A stretch of DNA of 64,000 nt from Megalobrama amblycephala (lineage: Eukaryota; Chordata; Actinopteri; Cypriniformes; Xenocyprididae). The stretch covers positions 29,700,585-29,764,584 of the forward strand of contig NC_063061.1 in assembly GCF_018812025.1 (NCBI RefSeq). The letters run 5' to 3'. The position numbers were made by a program, and so were the translations under genes. Position 1 is the stretch's first letter, and each line of letters starts with the position of its first letter. Below are positions 11,001 to 21,086 of this stretch, one piece after another. The notes beneath the pieces were generated by a model. The model saw only the letters and a program-made list of their open reading frames with translations, had not been told where the DNA came from and searched no databases.

Positions 11001-14000
11001 ATGTGTTTACAGAATAACATATACAGGTGCAGTGATGGAAAATCACATCATGTTGAAACTCCTTCTGTAAATACACTGCCGTGCAATCGTTTTTTTTTGT
11101 TTTTTTTTGTTTTTGTTTTTTTGAAAGAAGTCTCTTATGCTTACCAAAGCTACATTTATTTGATCAAAATATTGAAGGGTTTGTTCACCCAAAAATGAAA
11201 ATTCTGTCAGTAATTACTCACCCTCATGTCGTTCCTAAACCTATAAGACTTTTATCATAAGATCTTTTTAATGAAATATGAGAGCTTTCTGTCCCTCCAT
11301 TGACAGCCTATGCAACTACAACTTTCAAGGTCCAGAAAGATAGTAAAGACATCATTAAAGTATTCCATGCGACTTCAGTGGTTTAACCTCAGTTTTATAA
11401 AGCGACGCGAGTGCTTCGTTTGCACAAAAAAAACAACTTTATTTAACAAAACATTTATCTCCAAAATGCGTTCACGAGAGCACCATGATGCATGCATGTT
11501 GTGTTGACGCAGGAGCAGATTTTTGCACAAACAAAGCACTCGCATTGCAATTATTTTTATATTTTAAAATAAGTTTCCTTTTGAAATATTTTAAAATGTT
11601 AATTATATTTTTTCAAGATGATGAATAGAAAGTTCGAAAGAACAGCATTTAACATTATTTAATGTCTTTGTCACTTTTGATCAATTTAATTAATCCTTGC
11701 TTAATAAAAGTATTGATTTCTTTAAAAAAAAACTTATTGACCCCATACATTTGAATGGTAGTATATGATGCCATCACTAATATTGTTAGTGAATTAGACC
11801 AAAATACAAAAACTTTTGCTGTTTGGGGAGGGATCCTGCACTCCTATATAGTTCTAAGCAGTGAAAAACAAATTTAACTGTGTCAGTTGCCAGGCTGCAG
11901 TGCGCAGTGAGCACAGGACTGTGTGTTTGAACAGAGATGAGGAGGTCAGACCTTTATTATGCTAATGCTGTACCCAGCATTCACCATTCCAAAAACACCA
12001 GACCTGAGGCTGCTTTTCACCTCTTTATTGTCTTTCTTTCTTCTCGCTCACTATATATAAAATGACCTGCTGACTCCTGTCGACTTTCAAGCTTTTATCA
12101 TCTCACCCTGCTCACACACACTTAACTTTACTAAAAACAGACATAGCCTTAGCCTTGTTTTTTAAAAACAACTAGATTCAAAAATTGAATTTACCTCGGC
12201 ATAGTTAAATAACAAGAGTTCAGTACATGGAAATGACATACAGTGAGTCTCAAACTCCATTGTTTCCTCCTTCTTATATAAATCTCATTTGTTTAAAAGA
12301 CCTCTGAAGAACAGGCAAATCTCAACATAACACCGACTGTTACGTAACAGTCGGGGTGTACGCCCCTAATATTTGCATATGCCAGCCCATGTTCCCAACA
12401 TTATGAAAGGCATTAGAAAAGGGCAGAACGTCTGGATCTGTGCAGAGCTGAATTATCAGACTAGGTAAGCAAGAACAATAGCAAAAAATGGCAGATGGAG
12501 CAATAATAACTGACATTATTCATGATAACATGATATTTTTAGTGATATTTGTAAATTGTCTTTCTAAATGTTTCGTTAGCATGTTGCTAATGTACTGTTA
12601 AATGTGGTTAAAATTACCATAGTTTCTTACTGTATTCATGGAGACAAGACTGTCGTTATTTTCATTTTTAAAAACTTGCAGTCTGTATAATTCATAAACA
12701 CAACTTCATTCTTTATAAATCTCTCAAACAGTGTAGCATTAGCCGTTAGCCACGGAGCACAGCCTCAAACTCATTCAGAATCAATGTAAACATCAAAATA
12801 AACACTGTACTTACGCGATTAGACATGCTGCATGACGAACACTAGGGAAAGATCCATTTTGAGGGTTATATTAGCTGTTTGAACTTTTTTTATGTTGTTT
12901 AAGGCAAGCGAGAGCTCTTGGGGTGTGGAGCACGGGATTTAAAGGGCCACACACCCTGAATCGGCTCATTTCTAATTATGTCCCAAAATAGGCAGTTAAA
13001 AAAATGAATTAAAAAAAATGGGGTATTTTGAGCTGAAACTTCACAGACACATTCAGGGGACACCTTAGACTTACATTACATCTTTTTAAAAAAAGTTCTA
13101 GGACACCTTTAAAATAACTAGATTGCACATACTAGAATGTGACTGGTGCTTGTTCCAAGTTACAGTAACTTACTGCCACAATGTTTGGGGTTGCTAGGGT
13201 GTTGCTATGTGCTTACTAAAATGGTTGCTAAGGTGTTCTGGATGGTTGCTAGGGCCCCAGCAAACAAAAATGTTCTAAGAAAGTTTTCCTAACATTACCA
13301 TTAAGGCCCTGTTTACACTAGTGTATTTTCGATTTAAAACGCATTTTTGCTACAGTTACGCCTGTCGTTCACACTACGCCGGCGTTTTTGGAACCTCGAA
13401 AAACGGAGACTTTCGAAAATGCTGCAGACCCTGTTTTAGTTTGAAAATGCCGGGGTTGCATTTCAGTATAAACGGACCAAAACGGAGACTTTTTAAAACG
13501 ATGGTGTGGCTGCCCACATTCACTCTGCGTATCCTTAACGACCACATAAACAATAACATGGAGACTGAACTGCAAACCGGCATTTTAAAACAAAAACGCA
13601 CTAGTGTAAACGAAAGCGTTATTTCTGAATGTTCTCTGAACTTTAAAAACATCTATTTTTTTAATGTTTTAAATACGTTTTTCTTGATTATGTGAAGATT
13701 GGAGAAAACATTAAGTGGATGTTAAATTTGATCATTTTGCAAACAGTTCGGGAATGTTATGTTTGAATGTTCTCTGTGGCTAGGCTAGTGAGAGCTCATG
13801 TAAACCTCACTCCCCTGAACTCAAGAGTTGCTCTAGCGACTGACGTTAGAGACTGCGGTCTTTAGCCTCCTTGTTAGAGCACCCGATTCCCATGCCAGTG
13901 GACCCGGATTCGAGTCCCGCTTGGACCGCTCGAACAGGAGGGGTTACATCTGAACCATCTGAGACGAAAAAAAACAGACTAACGTCCAATTAAAATGTTT

Positions 14001-17000
14001 CAGAAAAAATTCCACGAACGATGTATAAACTTTTTTTTTGCTAATGTTTTGATAACATTATCAAAGACCACATAATTACTAAAGAAATGTTTTTTCATAA
14101 ATTTGAGTGAACCTTTCAAGAGTGTTGGACAAAGTTCTGAGAATGTTCCCTGTTAGATGAGGCATAGCTAGGGGGTTGTTTACTGGCACAATTTAAAGGG
14201 ATTTTTTTTTTTTTTTTTTTCATCTGCCAGGCAAAAAAACAAACCTGATTAGTTAGAGAAGTAATAGCACTCTTGAACAAGCCACATGATTTGTGATATT
14301 TAAATAGCACAAAGATTACTGCTATAGTTTACTACAAAGTCTAACCATATTTTTGAAATCAATACACAACATTACTTATGTTCGCATTTATCATGATGGG
14401 TACATTTCCATTGACTATTGAGCTAATTATATTATTATGCATAATTTACTATATTATTATTAATAACAATTATATTATTTTCTACCCCCTAACCCTATGC
14501 TCAAACCTATTCCTAACCATGAGCCCACTCAGACACACACAACCTCTCCATACCACGCAATCACCCACCTCAGTGTTGTTTTCTTCCACTTTTCTGTTAT
14601 CTAAGTGCATTAATTGAAGCAAAGATGCCATTATCAGAGTGGGGTTGAAGCATTACTGGCTTGCTTACATAACACGACAAGTTCAAGTTTCTTCCTGGAG
14701 GTGAAGTGTGGTTGTATAGCTGCCTTTTGTCAGTGGGTGTATTTAAAATACAGGGCTACTGTTACTGGTACTGACACACATGAAACCTCAGAGCATGATC
14801 CTGCATTGCACATTCTCATTGATGTCTTATTGATGGTGCCTCTCTTGTTAACTCTCACCATTCAGCATTAAATTTTTTTTCATTCATGTATAATGTATAA
14901 TTTCTAAATTCAATTATTATATTTGATCTTATATATTATTATGATTAGTGTTAGATGTGCTGGCCATATGATGACTGGATCTTTCTTCAAGCTCTAGTTT
15001 AGGGGATATGTGAAAGAGAAGCAGAGTGAAAGAGTGCTCAATCCTCCTATAGAGCAATACTGCCATCTTGTGGTGTAATACTGTGCTTGTGGTTCAGGTC
15101 TCGCACATCAGCCAACTCTGTTTGCATATCATTTTGGTAATCTGAGATAGAGAGAAATCTTCCTTATTGTTTTATGCTTTACTAATTTGCTTCTGCTTTC
15201 TTTCCTCATACCGCAGTGAGATAAAGATCTCAATCTGTGACTCATGCAACATACTACATGTGGAATCTGTTGTTTTTCTTGATGCAGAACTGTCTCATCC
15301 GTGTGACCTCGCGTGGCAGGGAGGCCGTAGTCACTGACTTCGGGCTGGCCAGAGAGGTGGGGGAGCTTCCCGCAAATGACCCAGACAGGAAGTTGTCTCT
15401 GGTGGGGTCGGCCTTCTGGATGGCCCCTGAAATGCTTAGAGGAGAGCCGTATGATCGCAAGGTACTAAGAATCAAAATTCAAATGACGACTTTGAAAATG
15501 GACGTGTAGGAAAATTAAATTAGTATTGATTTACTGACAGATTTCACATTAACCCACATAACCTTTTGCAGTTGCTTCTTAATTAAAATGTAACCTTCTG
15601 ATTTGATGCCAAACTTAATAGGTCAGGGCAGAGGAACAGATTTGGAAAGCCATTTATAATGAGTAACAGATACAGTAAACTGTGTCTCCCTCACTGTCAG
15701 AGATAAAGCCGGTGCTGAAGTGATTAGAGACTGAACTCGACCTCTGCTGACTGGCCGTTTTTCCCTGTTTAATCATAGGTTGATGTCTTTTCTTTCGGGA
15801 TCATGTTGTGCGAGATCTTAGCAAGAATCCCAGCCGACCCAGAGGTGCTGCCCAGGACGCAGGTAAACACTCAAACCCATCGACCTTCTATCGCATACAT
15901 TATGAAAGCAATGCTAAAAGCAAAACATGTAGTTCACTCTTCTTGTATAAAATGGCCATCAATGATGAAATAAAATTTTTTTTATGGCAAATCTTTGTGG
16001 CATGTCATGTAGGAAGAAATAATGAAATACAATACAAATATATTTAAAACAGTACAAGTTTTTAAAAGTTTTTTCTTTATTTAAATGTTTTATTTCTTGT
16101 ATGTTAGAATACTGAAAAACAGCAAAGAATAATGCTATTAAACCTTTTTTTATTTTTATTTTTTTATGAAATATTAGCTGACCAAACGTTCACTGCTCCT
16201 GGCTTAAAGTTCTACTCAAATTTTATTGTTTAAAAATGTTAAGTAAATACTTTAATAATGGATAATGCAAAAACTATTAATAAAAATATGATAATATCCT
16301 GCATTCATATCCACTGCATTCATATCCACCCACTGTTGTACAGTGTTGCTTCTGGGCAAAAAACAAATGTAAGCAATTCCTCAAAACATACAAATAATTT
16401 ATGACGATAAATATTTTAAAATGAAGTTTATTCGCCAAGACATATGGATCATATTTTTGATGCATGAAAAATCTATAGAAAATGCTTTTACGAGGTCATT
16501 CTCCTGATCACAAACATATGTTTTAACATTGGCCATAAATGTAGGCCAATGTATTTATTCTTTTACATTAAATCCTTACACAGAATGCATAATTTAGCAC
16601 TTGCGTGAGCTCTGAGATGGTTTCATATAACCCTTAAGAGAGGCTTGTTATGTGGCATGAATTAATATGGTTGTGTTCCCTGCACTGGGGCTGAAAGGAA
16701 GGTCAGACGGAGTATTTGCCCTCTGGTGTACCGCAGTGTGGTCATTTATGCTTCATTAATGTTGATGGACATCCGATGATGTCTGGAGGGGAGAGAACAG
16801 ATAGATCAGGTCAAGGGAACCATCGCACAGACATTTAGATTGTTCAGTATGGAATTATTCATCGCATACTTCTATCACATCAAGGATAATGATTTTCTGG
16901 TCTATCCACTTTTCGTTAATATATGTATGGGGCTAAACCAATTGGTATATACACCTCCATTCCAACAGTTTGGAATAATTAAGATTTTTTATGTTTTGGA

Positions 17001-17447
17001 TTAATTAAGAAGTCTTTTCTTTCAAAGGAAAGAATGAAAGAAAATTGACATTTATTGTGTGATCTGTTCACAGGACTATGGGCTAGATGTGGACTCGTTC
17101 AGAGAGCTGGTGCACGGCTGCCCAGAGCGGGTTCTGGAGCTGTCGGCCAGCTGTTGCCAGGTATGAAGTGGTGTGTTTAATAATGGTGTGACTGTGAATA
17201 GCAATAACACCTTCAAAGTGAGAGATTTCACCTTCAGCATTCACAATGTGGCAGCCTGGTTAACTGTTTTGAAGATGTGTACTGTATATATAATAGATTC
17301 AATGAAACACATCCAAAGCCTATCCTGTTTCTTTCTTTCTCTCAGATGGATGCATTCCGAAGACCTTCCTTCTCTGAGCTGCTAGATGAGCTGGAGGACA
17401 TCGCCGAGACCCTAGAGCCACCAGACAACAACCTAACCACAGGGTGA
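4903..17447 (+). CDS. LIMK/TESK-family protein kinase gene (eight visible exons)
   Basis: The exons are 4903-5096, 6885-7006, 9506-9554, 9796-9945, 15288-15461, 15779-15862, 17074-17160 and 17346-17447. All introns have GT-AG ends and every junction keeps frame. The joined product is about 315 residues if it starts at the ATG at 4917. The first exon begins with an acceptor and two bases of a split codon, so a longer N-terminus from an unseen upstream exon is possible. Visible motifs are the glycine loop [11 protein letters not shown] lysine, HRDLNSKN catalytic loop, [14 protein letters not shown] activation end and [11 protein letters not shown]. The HRDLNSKN loop and the GLDV..F segment after the core place it with LIM kinases and testis-specific kinases (tyrosine-kinase-like group, dual specificity, cofilin-directed in the known members). 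No LIM or PDZ domain and no long C-terminal tail are encoded, so it is not a standard LIMK. It could be a short TESK paralogue. It is probably active, since all catalytic residues are present. Confidence 0.88.
5407..6119. mobile_element. TTAA-flanked fold-back MITE
   Basis: The element is flanked by TTAA at 5403-5406 and 6120-6123. The left arm begins AGGATTAGTTCACTTTCAAA and the right arm ends with its inverse. The arms pair over about 250 bp (compare 5407-5660 with 5812-6119), including internal blocks GACTTTCTTCTTTCTGACG and GCTTTATAATGGCAGTA. It has no coding capacity and sits in the first visible kinase intron. A transcript of the intron would form a long hairpin here. Confidence 0.8.
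6455..6862. repeat. Intronic direct repeat, copy 1
   Basis: This segment is similar throughout to 10678-11068 in the same orientation. Shared blocks include CAATAGCAGAGTGATGGAAC, GTGACCATTCTCACACC and AAAGAACATTGTGT. Copy 1 lies directly upstream of the kinase exon at 6885. Confidence 0.75.
6885..7006 (+). CDS. Kinase exon: ATP-binding lysine and helix C
   Basis: The acceptor is TACCACTCAG and the donor GTGAG|GTGAGC. It encodes [10 protein letters not shown], whose VVK lysine should bind ATP, then [15 protein letters not shown] with the helix-C glutamate that pairs with the lysine. The last arginine codon is split across the next intron. Confidence 0.88.
7484..8259. mobile_element. Harbinger-like MITE with TTA target duplication
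   Basis: The 776-bp element lies between TTA trinucleotides (7481-7483 and 8260-8262). Termini are inverted repeats AGGCCCGTTCACAC..AGAACGATAACTATA and their complement at the right end. A 3-bp TTA duplication fits the PIF-Harbinger group. No transposase is encoded. It sits in the second visible kinase intron. Confidence 0.65.
8363..8614. repeat. Short inverted-repeat element (TAACACTTTA type)
   Basis: The left end TAACACTTTATTTTAAGG is mirrored by ACTAAAGTGTTACC at the right. The interior (TTGCATGCATATTACTA and similar) is non-coding. Relatives with the same terminal words occur at 50953-51256 and 57340-57555. Confidence 0.55.
9024..9110. repeat. Small hairpin MITE
   Basis: The outer arm AAATCCGACCTGGGGTGCGTTT is matched, with two mismatches, by the inverse AAACGCACCCCAGATCGGAT at the right. 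It is under 100 bp and has no coding content. Confidence 0.6.
9121..9235. repeat. CTAGCAACAC-type simple repeat
   Basis: Short degenerate units of the form CCTAGCAACACC/CTAGCAACCACC follow one another. The complement of the same motif (GGTTGCTAGGGTGTTGCTA) appears at 13190-13255 in the same gene. Confidence 0.6.
9506..9554 (+). CDS. Kinase exon: short hinge-side exon (49 nt)
   Basis: The acceptor is TTGTTGTAG and the donor GAG|GTGGGT. It encodes [16 protein letters not shown], the strands leading to the hinge. MGIC and MGVC before the hinge are typical of the LIMK/TESK family. The phase fits both neighbours exactly. Confidence 0.85.
9796..9945 (+). CDS. Kinase exon: hinge to catalytic loop
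   Basis: The acceptor is CCTCCACCTAG and the donor AAG|GTGTGT. It encodes [11 protein letters not shown] (hinge and helix D), then [19 protein letters not shown] with the catalytic aspartate. The DLNSK form lies between LIMK (DLNSHN) and TESK (DLTSKN), which supports the family call. Confidence 0.88.
10678..11068. repeat. Intronic direct repeat, copy 2
   Basis: This is the second copy of the segment at 6455-6862, about 4.2 kb downstream in the same orientation and inside a later kinase intron. Similarity stops near 11068, where a CACTGCCGTGCAATCG-type repeat end begins, so the region that would correspond to the following exon is absent. Confidence 0.75.
11176..11550. mobile_element. Half of a fold-back MITE of the TTCACCC family
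   Basis: It begins GGGTTTGTTCACCCAAAAAT, the terminus shared with the copies at 31326, 36877 and 56321. It continues with the internal words AAGCGACGCGAG and TGTTGTGTTGACG, and the matching right arm is missing. The left TTAA is not intact. It is flanked on both sides by fragments of the CACTACCGTTCAAAAG-type repeat (11070-11170 and 11580-11765). Confidence 0.6.
12291..13110. repeat. Dispersed fish repeat with a 22-bp perfect palindrome
   Basis: The left part contains CCGACTGTTACGTAACAGTCGG at 12333-12354, a perfect palindrome. The right end (GGGACACCTTAGACTTACATT.., TTCTAGGACACCTTTAAAA) is the inverse of the start of a related element at 48976. No open frame of note is present, so I read it as a non-autonomous DNA element in the long kinase intron. 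Confidence 0.55.
13303..13615. mobile_element. GTTTACACTAGTG inverted-repeat element
   Basis: The left end GGCCCTGTTTACACTAGTGT is mirrored by GCACTAGTGTAAAC at 13597-13612. Internal AAACGGAGACTTT occurs twice (13401 and 13481). The open frame at 13321-13695 covers it but has no domain and is presumably chance. Confidence 0.5.
13855..13930 (+). repeat. tRNA-like sequence (tRNA pseudogene or SINE head)
   Basis: The 75-nt segment begins GCGGTCT and ends GGACCGC, which pair as an acceptor stem. It contains TAGCCTCCTTGTTAGAGCA as a degenerate D arm and A box, a TTCCCAT anticodon-type loop (CCC, glycine-like) and GGATTCGAGTCC as B box and T loop. The D and T stems have mismatches and no CCA or clear poly-T terminator follows, so it is a tRNA-derived remnant and not a confident functional tRNA. 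Confidence 0.6.
15288..15461 (+). CDS. Kinase exon: DFG motif and activation segment
   Basis: The acceptor is TTGATGCAG and the donor AAG|GTACTA. It encodes [17 protein letters not shown] with the magnesium-binding aspartate, and [20 protein letters not shown] at the end of the activation segment. The VGS.FWMAPE pattern is that of testis-specific kinases. The preceding intron is 5.3 kb and full of repeats. Confidence 0.88.
15779..15862 (+). CDS. Kinase exon: helix F region
   Basis: The acceptor is TTTAATCATAG and the donor CAG|GTAAAC. It encodes [21 protein letters not shown] and the LPRT segment, which corresponds to the conserved helix F of the kinase C-lobe and the family-typical PADPxxLPRT stretch. 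It is 84 nt, exactly 28 codons. Confidence 0.88.
17074..17160 (+). CDS. Kinase exon: C-lobe
   Basis: The acceptor is TGTTCACAG and the donor CAG|GTATGA. It encodes [20 protein letters not shown] followed by ELSASCCQ. The xFGLD-type opening and the paired cysteines at the end match the TESK C-lobe layout. Confidence 0.85.
17346..17447 (+). CDS. Kinase terminal exon with stop
   Basis: The acceptor is TTTCTTTCTCTCAG. It encodes [19 protein letters not shown] with the conserved RPSF of subdomain XI, then a short tail of about 14 residues and TGA at 17445-17447. Known TESK1 and TESK2 carry long tails after this point; here the frame ends, so the product is nearly a bare kinase domain. Confidence 0.85.
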   Translation: MDAFRRPSFSELLDELEDIAETLEPPDNNLTTG

Positions 17448-18495
17448 TTTTCACAAATCCCTCCTAACAAACCCCTGGACTGAAGGATTTAAGGGACTTT
17501 ACTGCATAAGAGTCTGCAGCGGTGGACCGTGACTGGCACTCTGTTCTCCCAAGAGTAGGACATACAGGGGAATGTCTGGTAATTGAGGACAAAACCACTC
17601 AACTGAATGTTCACTCAATAACCAGTTCTGGACGCCCTGCCTGCAGAGTGACACTGAACGATTGCGAGAGGCTGAATTTTGCCTTTTATGTTTTTTATTT
17701 CAAATAGATGAAAGTAAGATGATTCTTTAGGGACCAACTTTTTTTTTTTTAAAGACCAAATTCACCATGGACAACCCCTTGATTCCTTGATTGAAGGTTT
17801 CAGGAAAATATAAAATGAGCTTACTTTTTTATAAAGTTCAAAATAAGTATATAGCAAAGGTTGCACAAACCTGGAACAAACCAAATTAGAGAAATTAAGG
17901 TGTGCTAGATTTAATTTCACCTTTTGCCTTGTTTAAAAAAAAAAAAAGCATATCCCATCAGTACATTTACAGTACCAAGTAATCGCTTAGTTGATATCAC
18001 CTGTTTTTTACCTTGTTGCACTTTCCATGTCACTCATTTTCCCAGTGTTAGCAACTGTCAGATTCATGGAGCTCTAAAATGTCCAATTAAACTCAAAATT
18101 GTGGTCGTAGAACATAAATACAGTGTATTTCTGAATAAAAATTCAGTTCATTTAGGCGTAAGAGTTGAACAATCATACTAAAAACAACAGTACCAGAGCT
18201 GTTTTGTTAATGTACTTTAGTAAGGGCTGTGGATCACTGTTTTCTCAGGTCACATGGGGGCTTTAAATATGTGAATATTCTCATATTAGTGGTGTCTTGT
18301 ACTTTATCTTTGTAGATATGTTTGTATAGCCCTTTAACTAGGTTAAAATAGTGTTTCTAAACCAGAATCTATTTTGTTTACTGAATCTAATTGGGCTGTT
18401 TGTATTATTCCTGACTATATTTGTGTATATGGTGTTTGGTTACATTTCTAGTTTATTAGTTACACCAATAAAAGTATATTGATTAGTTTTTAAGT
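17448..18495 (+). other. 3' untranslated region of the kinase gene
   Basis: The sequence after TGA is A+T rich without further splice-linked coding. It runs to a canonical AATAAA at 18467-18472 preceded by T-rich sequence. The exact cleavage site cannot be read from sequence alone. Confidence 0.65.
18467..18472 (+). terminator. Polyadenylation signal AATAAA
   Basis: This is a canonical hexamer about 1 kb after the kinase stop codon, followed by T/G-rich sequence (GATTAGTTTTTAAGTC). It is the best candidate for the 3' end of the kinase mRNA. Confidence 0.55.
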
Positions 18496-19480
18496 CTTTT
18501 GACATTCATGAAAACACAATTGGGTGAGATCCATCACACACAAAAAAAAATCGATATGTCCTTTTCAAACTCTTTCGGACCACAAAAAAAGATCTATTAA
18601 AATCAAATCACGACAATAAATCAATATGATAAGCACTTTGTGTGAATGGAGCATTGCTTATTTTTGTCATTAGTATTCAGGTACAGTTCAGGGGTCCTGC
18701 TCGGTTTCTCCGATACAGGCGTCTGCATTACTGCCCTGTACTTTCCTCTGTAATTGAGGTGACTTGGAGGCCATGGATTTACCGTTCTGACAATGGTGTG
18801 TGTGTGCTCGAAAGTTCGATCCACGCTGGGCCAATCCTGTAAGAGACATGGCCTGTGTGATGTTAATTTATGATCAGGGAAAATCCATTTGGAGGCCACC
18901 AGCGGTATGAAATGAGAGCACTTTGTGGTGGTAAACAGCATATATGATTTGTGACAGAAGCGTTTACAGCCAGAGGAATACTTGACAGGGCTCCCTGCGA
19001 GGAAATGTATGTGGGTGACGGTAAGTGGGTGTCATTTCTGCTGGGAAATATGTTCCTATGGTGGTTGTAAATGACCCTGGTGTAAATGAACGTGGCAAAT
19101 ATATGGACGCAAGCCTCATTATATGGGAAATGCAATCAGTGTCTCTGAGTACAAGGCAGTCATTCAAGTGATTCATTGAAACACATACTGAGTACACTTT
19201 TATTATACTAAGACAATTAAAAATAGTATCAAAAGCTAATACGCTGATAAAAATTAATCTGTGAGGCTGCAAGTGTGATATATAAAAATGCATGAATCAG
19301 TTAACAGCTGTCTCTGATTATAAAACCTTAAGTAATGATTGCTACAGAGGGATGATATATTTTTGTAGGCCAATGTTTTTTTTTGTTTTTTTAATCGGTT
19401 TTTGGCCTGAAAAAATGTCAGCGTTTACAGAACCTCTGGATATTATTTTATGTTTTATTCTACAAAATGAAATACATCAG
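18496..19480. other. Intergenic sequence, no gene seen
   Basis: Open frames on both strands here (for example 18621-18941 on minus) overlap one another, lack recognisable domains and have no supporting splice structure. I recognise no complete repeat. Confidence 0.4.
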
Positions 19481-19481
19481 T

Positions 19482-19855
19482 AATACCCTCCACATCCGTA
19501 AGACCTTTGTTCATCTTCAGAACACAAATTAAGATTTTTGATAAAATCCGATGGCTCAGTGAGGCCTGCGTTGACAGCAAGTTAATTTACGCTTTCAAAC
19601 ACCCAGAAAGCTACTAAATATGTATTTAAAACAGTTCATGTGACTACAGTGGTTCAACCTTAATGCTATGAAGCAACGAGAATACTTTTTGTGTGCCAAA
19701 AAAAACAAAATAACTTTATTCAACAATATCTAGTGATGGACAATTTCAAAACACTGCGTCATGAAGCTTCAAAGCTTTACGAATCTTTTGTTTCGAATCA
19801 GTAGTTTGAAGCGTGAAAGTCAGGTGATTTCAGTAAACGAGGCTTCGTTACATTC
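19482..19855. mobile_element. Half of a fold-back MITE
   Basis: The sequence carries the family words ATCCGTAAGACCTTTGTTCATCTT, GATGGCTCAGTGAGGCC, ACTACAGTGGTTCAAC and AGCAACGAGAATA found in the copies at 37010-37908 and 56321-57097. It is cut where the ACGTTC-rich long inverted repeat starts at about 19856, and no matching right arm lies close by. Confidence 0.55.
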
Positions 19856-19985
19856 CAACGTTCTCAGGACCTTGCGCAACGTTCCCTAAAAGTTCTCAAA
19901 AGGTGACAAAAATTCCGAACCTTTACAGAACATTCGGGACGTTCCTAAAATGTCCTCTTTTGGTAATGAAAGTGCTGCAGTTTAA

Positions 19986-20859
19986 AGGTCCCGTTTTTCG
20001 TGGTTTTTTGAAGCTTTGATTGTGTTTATATTGTGCAATATAACATGTGTTCATGTTTTGCGTGTAAAAAAAAACTGTATTTTTCACATAATTTACTTAT
20101 CTGCATACCGCTGTTTCCACTGTCATAAAAACGGGCTGATGACTTCCTTGTTCTATGAAGTCCCTCCTTCAGAAATACGTAACGAGTTCTGATTGTGCCA
20201 GCGGTTCCTGTGTTGTGATTCGACAGCAGCTTAGCACATCTTGCCCGGAAAGGTCACGCCTCTTACCATAACGTGGAGATGCACGCGCTCAGTGTTATTC
20301 TCCAGACAAAGAGGGAACTGCTCCATCTTTCAAGAATAATCTTTGTGCGAATCCGGCATTAAACTGATTGAGATTGAGGAAGCTGTCCTCAGCAAAATGT
20401 GCTGCACATAGTTTTGCATGTGGATTATAATTTTCGGGAACCGAGTTAAACATGAATTGTAACCATTGATCTCTAAGTACAGCGTCCCTGGGAAGGCCAA
20501 ACAAAGGTGATTGGACTGCGGGATGAAAATAACAGCGTTTCGACGACATGGCGACAAACACACTCTACAAACGCAACTCTTGCTTTTCTCCGTGGGAGCG
20601 CAACAAGACCACGCCCCCTTTTTGTGTATTCCTGTGGGCGGAGGTTAGTCAAAAAACTGTTTTAGTGACGTCATTAAAGAAGGAAGTAGAGGGATGTAGT
20701 CCAAACTGGCCGTTCGATGTAGGCGACTTCTGTTAAATAAAATATCTCGCTTGGCATTGAACTTTGAGCTTTAAAATTTTACAGATTTTATTTATACTCT
20801 AACAACAACATTACACACTAACTAAAGTTTGAAACATGGGATCACGAAGAACGGGACCT
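19986..20859. mobile_element. TTAA-flanked Kolobok-like element with THAP remnant
   Basis: The 874-bp element is flanked exactly by TTAA (19982-19985 and 20860-20863). Its termini are inverted repeats AGGTCCCGTTTTTCGTG and CACGAAGAACGGGACCT. It interrupts the left arm of the larger inverted repeat: removing it joins GTGCTGCAGT to AAGGTTCCTT, as in the uninterrupted right arm. It contains a THAP-type open frame on the minus strand. TTAA targets plus a THAP domain point to the Kolobok superfamily, whose fish members carry THAP domains (recalled knowledge). Confidence 0.75.
20295..20561 (-). pseudogene. THAP-domain transposase remnant
   Basis: An 88-codon minus frame shows the THAP layout: an N-terminal MSSKRC segment, FGLPRD, a RDQWLQFMF helix, LCAAHFAEDSF with the Cys-x3-His pair, and LKDGAVPSL at the C-terminal end of the domain. 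Of the four C2CH zinc ligands, one of the two N-terminal cysteines appears to be lost (KRCYFHPAV instead of two nearby cysteines). It ends right after the domain, so the transposase body is missing. It lies in the TTAA-flanked 19986-20859 element. Confidence 0.7.
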
Positions 20860-21086
20860 TTAAGGTTCCTTATATGACTTTAGGGGGACGTTCCATTTTG
20901 GTTATTTTATGGTCATGCAAGAACATTTCAAAGAGGACATTTGGGAAGTTAACAGAACGTCCTATAGTAATAGTCCCCTAAACATTCCCAGAACGTCCTG
21001 AATGTCCACCAAATAACGTTCCCCAAACTTTAAAAGAACTCCACACCGTGACAGTCTCTGAATGTTCTGGGAACGTTAGTAGGTGC

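Noticed and set aside
13321..13695. 124-codon plus frame in the long kinase intron
   Set aside because: It runs through an inverted-repeat element and out into intron sequence; competing frames exist on the other strand.
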